Position numbers and translations under genes: made by a program. The notes below the pieces were generated by a model that saw only the letters and a list, made by a program, of their open reading frames with translations, had not been told where the DNA came from and ran no database searches. Shown here one piece after another: positions 25,749 through 34,600 of a DNA stretch of 45,196 nucleotides (positions within the stretch are counted from its first letter, which is position 1; each line of letters opens with the position of its first letter). Source of the DNA: an uncultured Clostridium sp. (GTDB lineage: Bacteria; Bacillota; Clostridia; TANB77; CAG-508); assembly GCA_958422985.1 (NCBI GenBank), contig CATZPY010000011.1:1-45196 (forward strand), in the 5' to 3' direction.

Positions 25749-27485
25749 ATGGGAAACAAAAATTTAAGTGAAAAATTAAAGAAAAAATATCATAAATCTT
25801 TAGAAGTTACAGATTTAAAAGATTTATTATATAAGTCTGCTACCAGATATACTAGAAGACCTGCTTTTAAGTTAAAAGATAAGGTTGGAAATATTTATAA
25901 GGTTACATACCAAAAATTCAAACAAGATGTTGTGGCTTTAGGAACATCTTTAATTAACCTTGGGTTAAAAGATAAAAATATAGCTGTTATTGGTAAAAAC
26001 AGTTACAATTGGGCTGTTTCTTACTTAGCTGCTACAATTGTTGGAGTTGTAGTACCTATAGACAAAGAATTACAATCTAATGATGTTATAAATTTTTTAA
26101 ATGTTTCTTCTGCTAAAGCTATCCTTGGTGATGATAAATATTTAAAAAGTTTAGCTGAAAACAAGGAATCTATAGATAATAAAAATATTCTATTAATAAA
26201 TTTTAATTCTGAAAAAGATACTAATTCGTATAAATCTTATTCTTTATTATTAGAAAATGGTTACAATCTTTTAGAAGAAGGAGACAAAGAATTTGATAAC
26301 ATACAAATTGACCCAGATGCAATGAAAGTTCTTATTTTTACATCTGGAACTACTGGAAATGCAAAAGGTGTCTGTTTATCACATAAAAACATTACATCTA
26401 ATATAATGTCTACTTTTGGTATAGTTAAAGTAAAAAGAAATGACCAAGTTCTTTCTATTTTACCGTTACACCACACTTATGAATGTACTTTAGGCTTTTT
26501 ACTTGTAATTTATAGTGGTGGTTGCATTAGTTATTGTGAAGGACTTCGTCATATTACAAATAACATTTCAGAATTTAGACCAACAGTTATTTTATGCGTT
26601 CCTTTACTTTTAGAAAAAATGTATAAAAAGATAGAAAACACTGTTAGAAAATCTCTACCTAAAAAATATGCAGATATTGAAGGAGATATAATCTCTAATT
26701 TACCTTTCATTTTAAAGAATATAGTAAAAACAAAAGTTAAAAATTCTCTTGGTGGTAGACTAAGAGCATTTATAGTTGGAGCTGCACCTTTAGGACCTGA
26801 AATTATAAATTCTTTTAAAAATTTAGATATAAAATCTTTACAAGGATATGGACTTACAGAATGTGCACCTTTAGTTGCTGGAAATAATGACTTTTATATA
26901 AAACCGGATGCTGTTGGACTTCCTATTCCAAATGTTTCTTATAAAATAGATAAACCAGATAATACTGGTGTAGGTGAAATTTTAGTAAAAGGACCTAATG
27001 TAATGCTTGGTTATTATAAAGATGAAGCTGAAACAAATAAAGTTATTAAAGACGGTTGGTTTCATACTGGTGACTTAGGAAAAATTGATAACGATGGTTG
27101 GCTTTACATTACTGGTAGATTAAAAACTGTTATTGTTACACAAAATGGAAAAAATATTTATCCAGAAGAAATAGAACACTATCTTAATGAAAATCCTTTA
27201 ATTTCTGAATCTTTAGTTACAGGTCTTTCTGATTCTAAAGATGACGATGTATATGTAAATGCACAAATTTTCCCAAATATTGATGCAATAAAAGAATATT
27301 TAAAGGTTTCTATTCCTCAAAAAGAAGAGATTTTCGCAGTTATTAAAGATATTGTTGCAAATGTAAATAAAAAATTACCAAATTATAAACATATAAAATC
27401 TTTTATTATTAAAGATGAAGAGTTTGAAAAAACTACTACTCAAAAAATTAAAAGATTTGGTAAAAATGTAGAAAATAATAAATAA
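25749..27485 (+). CDS. AMP-forming long-chain acyl-CoA ligase
   Basis: ANL-superfamily enzyme that activates a fatty acid to acyl-adenylate and then acyl-CoA. 578 residues. The P-loop LIFTSGTTGNAKG is near residues 195-207, LPLHHTYECTLGF follows, then GYGLTECAPLVAG (about 368), GWFHTGDLG (about 442) and GRLKTVIVTQNGKNIYPEEI. The C-terminal hinge and lid domain are complete, with the family lysine region TQKIKRFGK near the end. AGGAGG lies 13 bases before ATG, slightly long. Single-gene transcript between its own promoter and a strong terminator. Substrate chain length cannot be read from sequence; FadD-like is the best guess. Confidence 0.9.
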   Translation: MGNKNLSEKLKKKYHKSLEVTDLKDLLYKSATRYTRRPAFKLKDKVGNIYKVTYQKFKQDVVALGTSLINLGLKDKNIAVIGKNSYNWAVSYLAATIVGVVVPIDKELQSNDVINFLNVSSAKAILGDDKYLKSLAENKESIDNKNILLINFNSEKDTNSYKSYSLLLENGYNLLEEGDKEFDNIQIDPDAMKVLIFTSGTTGNAKGVCLSHKNITSNIMSTFGIVKVKRNDQVLSILPLHHTYECTLGFLLVIYSGGCISYCEGLRHITNNISEFRPTVILCVPLLLEKMYKKIENTVRKSLPKKYADIEGDIISNLPFILKNIVKTKVKNSLGGRLRAFIVGAAPLGPEIINSFKNLDIKSLQGYGLTECAPLVAGNNDFYIKPDAVGLPIPNVSYKIDKPDNTGVGEILVKGPNVMLGYYKDEAETNKVIKDGWFHTGDLGKIDNDGWLYITGRLKTVIVTQNGKNIYPEEIEHYLNENPLISESLVTGLSDSKDDDVYVNAQIFPNIDAIKEYLKVSIPQKEEIFAVIKDIVANVNKKLPNYKHIKSFIIKDEEFEKTTTQKIKRFGKNVENNK

Positions 27486-27540
27486 CTATTTACAATTCTC
27501 TCTTTTGATGATATCTTAATTGTGTGTGATAAACTATTAG

Positions 27541-27557
27541 TGTCGATAACATCGACA
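27541..27557. repeat. Small inverted repeat
   Basis: TGTCGAT - AAC - ATCGACA, a 7-bp perfect stem with a 3-base loop, between the acyl-CoA ligase stop and the terminator. Possibly an operator or RNA hairpin; no T tract follows. Confidence 0.3.
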
Positions 27558-27567
27558 TACTCCTTTC

Positions 27568-27598
27568 AAAAAGAGCAAAGTTTAACTTTGCTCTTTTT
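27568..27598. terminator. Bidirectional terminator between the acyl-CoA ligase and the DUF4259-like array
   Basis: AAAAAGAGCAAAG - TTTAA - CTTTGCTCTTTTT, 13-bp arms, with T runs in both orientations. It serves the two convergent genes. Confidence 0.9.
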
Positions 27599-27606
27599 TT
27601 ATTTGC

Positions 27607-29334
27607 TTATTCTTCAAAATCTTTAACTAGATTTCCTCTTTTTTCTTCTCGTTCTAATGCTTCTATTACTGCAGTATCAAAATTATTTATATTATATCTA
27701 TACATATACGGATATTTTCGCGTAATTTTATCTGCATTCAAGTTATTTATATCATTTTTTATAACTTTTATATTAACTTTATTCAATTCTTCCTTTGTTA
27801 AGTGATATAATCCAATCAATTTCAGTTCTTTCCCATAGCTTCTTTCTTCATCTTTAAAAAATACTAACTCAAGTTCACTTATCTTATTTAAATCAATTTG
27901 TTTATCACCTATCCAATTATATAAAACAACAATTTCTTCTTCATCACAATATTTATTTGTTGGTAAGAAGTCAATTTTAGATATTTGCATTGATATAACT
28001 TGTAATAAAATATATTTTTCATACCACTTGTGTTCTTTTAACTCTTCATTTTTTATTTGACACAATAAGAAATCTCCAACTTTCCAATTAGCTTTTAAGC
28101 AAACTCTTTTATAAACATCTCTTTCCTTTGGTTGTTTCTTATTTAGTTTTTCTTTAATTTCTTCCACTTCTATTTCCCATTTTTTTAATCGTTCATCTTT
28201 TTCAATATAGTCTATGGCTTTATTTTTTACATCATCTACTAGTCTTCCATACTCCCATTGAGCATCTGCTAGTGCTACCCAAAACAAAAAATCCTTATCT
28301 TTATCTTCTATAATATTTTTCTTATATTCCATTATCTTCTGTAATGCTTCTTCATTACTTTCAGTTACATGTAGCAATGAGCAATATTCTTTATTTGTGT
28401 CAAATGTTATTTGGTTGTCATAAAATCTTGTTCCCCATTCTTGCATATTCTTTTTATATTCTTCTATATTTATTTTCTTATTTTTGTTAGTTCCCAATTT
28501 AATATAGTTTTCAATTTTGTTATCTCCAAAATTGTACCATGTTAACCAAAGTGGTATTCCATTGTCTATATACTCATCTTCTAATAAACCTGTTACAGGA
28601 AAATTTCCAATATATTTATATAATTTTTGAACTCTTGAAGTTATGTTATCTGAAATTATAGTAGAATAGCTATATTTTTCTTTTTTGGGATTATATTCAT
28701 CTATAATGTATTCACATTTTTCAATTTCTTCATATGTACTTGGTATTTTATTATCTTCTGTTATTTGAATATGCATTACTGGTATATAGTATTTATTATC
28801 TCTATTTCCCCATTCCATAGCTCTTTCAAAACTTATTATTAAGAATCTACCTTCTAATCCATACTCTTTTGCTTTCTCACTTTTTAATTCATATGCAAAC
28901 CTATCGCCTACCTTCCATGGACATATATATGGTTTTGGTCTTCTTTTTATTTTAATTATTTTTTCTTCTGGCTGATTACTTTCTATTTTTATTTTTAAGG
29001 CTTCTAATACTTTCTCTCTCTTTTTATATAATTTTTTATCTTCTTCCCATCTTTCTAGATCTGTCTTGTTTTCTATTATCTTTAATGCTTCCATTTTTAG
29101 ATTATCTGCTAACATTCCATTTTTCCAAAGTATATCTGCTAGTACTAATATTACTATAGCTCTATCATCATCTAATTGCATATAGTCTTCATATTCTTCC
29201 AATATACTTTCTATTAATTCTTCTTTGGTATATCTTTTGCCCTCTTCATCCCCATATATTAATCTATCTTTTATACTTTCCTTTACATCACATGCTGTAT
29301 CATCTTGATACAATCCTGTTCCCCATGTTCCCAT
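27607..29334 (-). CDS. Double-module DUF4259-like protein, candidate immunity protein
   Basis: 575 residues made of two copies of the module found singly in the two neighbouring genes. The first half starts MGTWGTGLYQDDTACDVKE; the second begins near residue 300 with WGTRFYDNQITFDTNKEY and matches the neighbours closely (FWVALADAQWEYGRL, LYNWIGDKQID, ALEREEKRGNLVKDFEE at the end). The N-terminal half is more diverged after its first 150 residues. The MGTWGTG start resembles DUF4259 proteins. No signal peptide or membrane segment, so it should be cytosolic. GGAGG precedes ATG. Last gene of the array downstream of the RHS toxin. Immunity is inferred from position and tandem duplication; it could also be a housekeeping regulator. 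Confidence 0.7.
   Translation of the reverse strand: MGTWGTGLYQDDTACDVKESIKDRLIYGDEEGKRYTKEELIESILEEYEDYMQLDDDRAIVILVLADILWKNGMLADNLKMEALKIIENKTDLERWEEDKKLYKKREKVLEALKIKIESNQPEEKIIKIKRRPKPYICPWKVGDRFAYELKSEKAKEYGLEGRFLIISFERAMEWGNRDNKYYIPVMHIQITEDNKIPSTYEEIEKCEYIIDEYNPKKEKYSYSTIISDNITSRVQKLYKYIGNFPVTGLLEDEYIDNGIPLWLTWYNFGDNKIENYIKLGTNKNKKINIEEYKKNMQEWGTRFYDNQITFDTNKEYCSLLHVTESNEEALQKIMEYKKNIIEDKDKDFLFWVALADAQWEYGRLVDDVKNKAIDYIEKDERLKKWEIEVEEIKEKLNKKQPKERDVYKRVCLKANWKVGDFLLCQIKNEELKEHKWYEKYILLQVISMQISKIDFLPTNKYCDEEEIVVLYNWIGDKQIDLNKISELELVFFKDEERSYGKELKLIGLYHLTKEELNKVNIKVIKNDINNLNADKITRKYPYMYRYNINNFDTAVIEALEREEKRGNLVKDFEE
27611..27668 (-). repeat. 58-bp module-end repeat, copy 1
   Basis: Covers the codons for the C-terminal REEKRGNLVKDFEE segment. 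It differs from copies at 29859-29916 and 30748-30805 at 4 and 3 positions by eye. Confidence 0.8.
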
Positions 29335-29360
29335 GTTTCATCCCTCCTTATTTTTTTGTT

Positions 29361-29815
29361 TTAATCATCCATTTTAGAATTTTTAACACCTTGTTCTATC
29401 ATTTGTTTTTCAGCCTTGCTTAATTTATCTTTTAAACCTGAAATATTTAATAATTCTGTTAACCAATATATCCATATCCAATCTTTAGAGATATATGCTT
29501 CAGAAATTGCACTACTATATGCATTATATAAAAAATCACAATTCATTTTTCTTAATCTATCTCGAATTATTACATATCCTGGCCAATTTGCATCTTGAAA
29601 CCATTTAAGTGCAAGTGGCAAATATCTCTCCAATTCGTTATCAGAATGACTTACTATTATTTTTGCACAATTTTCCCATACCCCTTTATTTTCTTTTGGT
29701 TGAAACAAAACCGACATATTTTTTATTTTTTTACCTTCTTCTATTCCTTTTTGCTGAATGTTTTTTCATTTTTTATATTTAACATTTCAAATATTTCATC
29801 AATTCCATAATTCAT
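29361..29815 (-). pseudogene. DUF5071-like protein, frameshifted; candidate immunity gene
   Basis: A gene start at ATG 29815 (GAGGAT site upstream) encodes MNYGIDEIFEMLNIKNEK, then runs out of frame at a T6 run (29761-29766; A6 on the coding strand). One added A there restores the frame and gives IQQKGIEEGKKIKNMSVLFQ followed by the intact 3' part (29361-29717), which has its own ATG at 29717 and 118 codons. The joined product would be 151 residues. The motif ALKWFQDANWPGY matches the LLEWLQDMNWPxA signature of DUF5071-type proteins, which often accompany RHS and other polymorphic toxins. It lies inside the DUF4259-like array. The break could be a real mutation or a homopolymer sequencing error; a shortened product from 29717 is possible. 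Confidence 0.65.
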
Positions 29816-29825
29816 TTTTATCCTC

Positions 29826-29858
29826 ATACTCCCATAATGTTACTCCTTCATTTTTTAT
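29826..29858 (-). repeat. Remnant of a DUF4259-like gene start
   Basis: Minus strand: AAGGAGTAACATTATGGGAG followed by TATGA, i.e. the ribosome binding site and first codons (Met-Gly) of a DUF4259-like gene that then hits TGA. It closely matches the functional start at 30724 (AAGGAGTAACATATGGGAAC). It sits directly in front of the DUF5071-like gene. Confidence 0.55.
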
Positions 29859-30724
29859 TCTTCAAAATCTTTAACTAGATTCCCCCTTTTTTCTTCTCGC
29901 TCTAATGCATCTATTACTACTGAATCAAAATTATATATATTGTATCCAGAGTATATAGGATATTTTTTTCTTACTTCTTCTGTGTATAAATTTTTCATAT
30001 CATTTTTTATTACTTTTGCATTTATTTTTTTTAAATCTTTTTTTTCTAAAAAATAGTCACCAACTATAGTTACTTCCGATGGATCATAAACAGTTCCTTC
30101 TCGTATAAATATTATTTTTAATTCATCTATTTTTTCTATGTCGATTTCCTTATCTCCTATCCAATTATATAAACTTAATAAATCATATTCATTATAATAT
30201 ATTTCTCTTGGTAAGCTGCCTATATTAGATTTTCTTGTTCCTGCCATTTTTAGTAATACATATTTTTTATACCACTTATGGTCTTTTAAATCTTCATTCA
30301 ATATTTGATATAATATTATATCTCCAATTTTCCAATTAGCTCTTTGAAATGTCATTTTTGGTATTTTCTTTCCTTTTGGCTGTTCAGATTCCAATTTTTC
30401 TTTTAACTTTTCTAATTCTGTTTTTCTTTTTGTATATAATTTTTGATCTTCTTCCCATCTTTCTAAATCTATTCCTTCTTCTATATACTGTAATGCTATC
30501 TCTTTTACTTTTTCATCTAGCAATCCATATCTCCATTGTGTTTCTGCTAATGCAAACCAAAACAATGGTCCTTCTTCTACATCTTCAATGCAGTCTTCCC
30601 AATTTATAATCATTTCTTCCATTGCTTCTTTTGGCTCTGTTCCTATTTTTAATAAATTTAAATATTCTTCTTTTACATCACATGTTGTATCATCTTGATA
30701 CAAGCCTGTTCCCCATGTTCCCAT
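29855..30724 (-). CDS. DUF4259-like protein, single module, candidate immunity protein
   Basis: 289 residues, no signal peptide or membrane segment. It begins MGTWGTGLYQDDTTCDVKEE, has FWFALAETQWRYGLLDEKV and FQRANWKIGDIILYQILNED followed by KDHKWYKKYVLLK, then SLYNWIGDKEIDIEKIDELK, and ends ALEREEKRGNLVKDFEE. By eye it is the closest paralogue of the neighbour at 30744-31613. An AAGGAG site precedes ATG; 19 bases separate it from the upstream paralogue. Function unknown; the position behind the RHS toxin suggests an immunity or orphan immunity gene. Confidence 0.72.
   Translation of the reverse strand: MGTWGTGLYQDDTTCDVKEEYLNLLKIGTEPKEAMEEMIINWEDCIEDVEEGPLFWFALAETQWRYGLLDEKVKEIALQYIEEGIDLERWEEDQKLYTKRKTELEKLKEKLESEQPKGKKIPKMTFQRANWKIGDIILYQILNEDLKDHKWYKKYVLLKMAGTRKSNIGSLPREIYYNEYDLLSLYNWIGDKEIDIEKIDELKIIFIREGTVYDPSEVTIVGDYFLEKKDLKKINAKVIKNDMKNLYTEEVRKKYPIYSGYNIYNFDSVVIDALEREEKRGNLVKDFEE
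29859..29916 (-). repeat. 58-bp module-end repeat, copy 2
   Basis: Same segment as at 27611-27668 and 30748-30805, about 53-54 of 58 bases identical by eye. Confidence 0.8.
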
Positions 30725-30743
30725 ATGTTACTCCTTTATTTTT

Positions 30744-31613
30744 TTACTCTTCAAAATCTTTAACTAAGTTTCCTCTTTTTTCTTCTCGTTCTAATGCATC
30801 TATTACTTCCCAATCAAAATTTTTTATATTATAACAATAATATCTTGGATATTTTCTTTCTAATTCTTCTGTATATAAATTGTTCATATCATTTTTTATT
30901 ACTTTGCAATTTAATTTTTTTAACTCTCTTTTTGTCAAATGATACTCTCCTACTAAACGTATATCTGGTCCATAAACAGTTTTTTCCTGTAAAAATATTA
31001 TTTTCAAATTATCAATTTTTCTTTTATCTATCTCTTTATCTCCTATCCAATTATACAAACTTACAAGTTCCCCTTCATTATAATATTTATTCCTAGGTAA
31101 GCTTCCCACATTACTTTTTATTGTTCCCATAACTTTTAATAATACATATTTTTTATACCATCTATGTTCTTTAAAATCTTCGTTTAATAATTGATATAAT
31201 ATGACATCTCCAACTTTCCAGTTTGGTCTCTCAAATGTCATTTTTGTAATTTTTTTTTCTTGCAGTTGCTCTGTATTTAATTTTTCTTTTAGTTTTTCTA
31301 ACACTATTTTTCTTTTTTTATATAATTTTGGATTATCTTTTTTCCATATCTCTAAATCTCTTCCTGATTCAATGGCTTCTATTGCTCTTTTTTTTACTTT
31401 TTCATCTAATCTTCCATATTTCCATTGGGTATCTGCCAATGCCATCCAAAACAAATCCCTCTCATCTTCATATCGCAATCGATCTTCATTATACTCTATG
31501 ATTTTTTTCAGTGCTTCTTCTTTACTCATTCCAACCTTTAATAAATCCAAATAATCTTCTTTTATATCACATGTTGTATCATCTTGATACAAGCCTGTTC
31601 CCCATGCTCCCAT
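30744..31613 (-). CDS. DUF4259-like protein, first of the array, candidate cognate immunity protein
   Basis: 289 residues from ATG at 31613, or 293 from an in-frame TTG at 31625. I prefer ATG because both paralogues start exactly at MG(T/A)WGTG. Features: MGAWGTGLYQDDTTCDIKED, FWMALADTQWKYGRLDEKV, FERPNWKVGDVILYQLLNED, LYNWIGDKEIDKRKIDNL, and the shared C-terminal REEKRGNLVKDFEE. No signal peptide. It is the gene directly after the RHS stop codon, 46 bases away, the usual place of a cognate immunity gene. A hairpin separates its AGGAGG site from the start. Function is inferred from position only. Confidence 0.72.
   Translation of the reverse strand: MGAWGTGLYQDDTTCDIKEDYLDLLKVGMSKEEALKKIIEYNEDRLRYEDERDLFWMALADTQWKYGRLDEKVKKRAIEAIESGRDLEIWKKDNPKLYKKRKIVLEKLKEKLNTEQLQEKKITKMTFERPNWKVGDVILYQLLNEDFKEHRWYKKYVLLKVMGTIKSNVGSLPRNKYYNEGELVSLYNWIGDKEIDKRKIDNLKIIFLQEKTVYGPDIRLVGEYHLTKRELKKLNCKVIKNDMNNLYTEELERKYPRYYCYNIKNFDWEVIDALEREEKRGNLVKDFEE
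30748..30805 (-). repeat. 58-bp module-end repeat, copy 3
   Basis: Same segment as at 27611-27668 (3 differences by eye) and 29859-29916 (5 differences). Confidence 0.8.
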
Positions 31614-31624
31614 ACTTTTATTCA

Positions 31625-31644
31625 AATACTATAAATATAGTATT
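31625..31644 (-). promoter_or_regulatory. Hairpin between ribosome binding site and start codon of the first immunity candidate
   Basis: Arms AATACTATA and TATAGTATT surround a 2-base centre. AGGAGG is at 31647-31652 and ATG at 31613. Looping the hairpin out shortens the spacing from 33 to about 13 bases, which could make translation possible. Confidence 0.4.
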
Positions 31645-31659
31645 TTCCTCCTCTCTTTG

Positions 31660-34600
31660 TTAATATCCTTCATACCAATTTCGAATTTCATCTTCTGCTA
31701 TATTAGCTAGTATATTTTTACCTGATTCCATAAATTTTCCTAGTAACGGATTACCTAATCCTATTCCATTCCTCATATTTAATCCCGGCTCTGCAAAAGA
31801 ATTTCTTGTATGATATGCAATCATTAATATTTGTTCAACTCCTCTTGCTTCTTCCAATGTTAAATTACTATCAAACAATGGATCAAAACTTAATTTTCCT
31901 TTAATGGGATCTTTCAAATGTTCTTTTTCTCTCCTTTCTCTATTCTTTGTCCTTCCTACATATCGTACAGTTCCTTTTAATCCATCAGAGTTTTTTTCTC
32001 TTAATACATAAACTGTATATCCTCTATCTTGATTTTTCCTGTTTTGTTTCAACTTTTCTGATGCCTTCTCTATTAATTTTGAAGTTGCTATAGTAATAGT
32101 TGTTGCTAAAAGTGCTGCTGCTACTCCCCTTATTATTGTCCCTAATCCTATAGCTGTACCTATAACAGCAGTAGCAAAATTTCCATTTACTTCAATATTA
32201 TTAATTGGATTATTTTTTCCATAAGCAAACATATTATTGCTTAATAAACTATCATCTGTTACTAAAAATTCATCACTATTTATAAATCTTCCTATTTCTG
32301 AATCATAATATCTATCATTTAAATAATATAATTCTGTCTCAGAATCATATCGATATCCTCTATACCTATATTCATTTATAATTCCTATGTGCTTTTCATT
32401 GTTAATCACCTCATTATTATTTTCATCTTTCACACTAATTAAATTTCCCCAAGAATCATAGCTATAACTTGCAATTTTCTTCAGTTCATTATTTAGTATT
32501 CCTATTATATCATTTTGTCCATTTTTTATATAATAATATTGTTCGTTATTATACGTAAATCCTATTAAATTATTATTTTCGTCATATTGATAAAATAGTA
32601 TATCTCCATTTCTGTCTTCAAAAATAACAATGTCTCCATCTAAATAATATTTAGTTGTTTTTCCATTCGCAGTCTTCTCTGTCCTAATTCCATCATCATT
32701 ATATTTATAACTAATATTTAGATTTTTTTCATTATTTCTTAATGTTGCAAGTTCTCTTCCATTTTGCCATGTATATTCGTTTCCATTATAAGAAATTATA
32801 TTTCCTACAGCATCATAAATAATTTCTTTTCCATTATAAGATGTTAATTGATCTTTCCAGTTTGCATTATTGTATATGTATTCTATAATTTCTGTTGGTT
32901 GGTTTGTAATTTCTTTATCTGTGTATTCGTATACGTTTTTATTCGTTATATTACCACCGATGTCATATTCATATATATATGTTTTATTTTGTTCTTTATT
33001 GTTTTCTCTAATTACTTGTCCTAGCTCATCATAATAGTAATTAACTATAATATTATTTCCTTTGTAAATTTCTTTTATGTTCCCTAATTCATCATAAATA
33101 TATTTTATTTCATCTTCGTTTCCATTTTTTATAGATTCTAATAGTGTAGTTGTTTTATTTTTATCATTTGCATTTACATATTTATATTCTGTTTTATACG
33201 TTGAATTCTCATTAATTATATTTTTACTTGAGATTCTTAATAACCTATCATAATTAGTTTGTTGTATAGTTTTATCAAAAGATAGACTATTTATATTATT
33301 ATCTCCTCCAAAACTATAATTTGTTGAATATTCTTTATTATTAAAATTATATTTTACGTTATTAACATTATTATTTAAGTCATATTCATAATTTATCTTA
33401 AAATTATTACTATAATCTATACCTGTAACTCTATCTGCTAGGTCATATGTATAATTAGTTGTAAGACCAATTGAATTATCTGCAACTGTTTTTAAATTTG
33501 ACTTCGAATCATATACATATTCAATATTTCCCGTTACTTTCTCTTTTTTTACAATTCTGTTAAATCTATCATATTTATATTTAACATTCTGACTATTTCC
33601 ATATATTATTTCGTCTATGTTGCCACTCTTTGGCCCATACTTCGTTGTTTTCATTAATTGATTTCCAATATATATATCTTTAACATTTCCAAATCCATCG
33701 TAATTATATGAATATTTCGTTCCATTATGTGTTATAGTTTTTATATTGTCATTTTCATATGTATATGCATTACTATATTCTTGGTTGCCAACTTTTTTTG
33801 ATATTTTTTGTAAATTATCGGTTTTAGTATCATATTCATAATTCGTTGCATTTCCTTTGGGATCTATTTCTTTTAGTGTTAGCCCTCTATTTGTATCATA
33901 TTCATACTTTGTCTTATTTCCTAATTGGTCTTTCATACTTGCTAAATATCTACCATCTTCCGAATATTCGCCTGTAGTTTCTATATATTTCTTTTCTTCT
34001 GATGGAATTACCTCTTCTAAATAAAATTTTTGAGCGTCACTATTACAAATTCCCCAACTCCATACATTAACACCATCTTCTTTTTTAGCTTCTGCAACAT
34101 CTAAACATCTTTTTCCTAGTGTAAGTCTTGGTCTTATACTATAACATCCATCTCCTGTTGGTACAAATTCGAATTCTTGTTCTTTACGTGTCTCGTCAGA
34201 ATTCTTAGTTACTCTTACATTTGCACCCATTTCTGTATTAGCATTTTCTATATCTATTACATTATTATTGTCCTCTACAGATAATATTTTATAATATCCA
34301 TTATGTAATCTTTTTATTTTCCATCTTTGTGTATTTAGCTCATTTGATGATTGTTGTTCAATGTTTGTTCCATTTATTCCTATATATTTATCACTATGCT
34401 TTGCTTTTATTTTATAAGTACTACCAATATCAATATCGAACATATCTACTTTTTCTAAATAAAATTTTTGATTATCTTTATAATTTATATCATATATTAC
34501 ACTTTTAAATCCTATTTCACTAGAATTTTGATATATTGTTATTGCCTTGCTTATATCTCCTATTCTGCTTTTTATAGTATATGTTCCATCGGAATTTTTA

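Noticed and set aside
27541..27557. TGTCGAT-AAC-ATCGACA as a LexA-type operator
   Set aside because: It does not match the Gram-positive LexA box and lies between two gene ends, not in a promoter.
30349..30609. Hydrophobic plus-strand frames opposite the DUF4259-like genes
   Set aside because: Leucine- and phenylalanine-rich antisense translation of Lys/Glu-rich proteins; no ribosome binding site.
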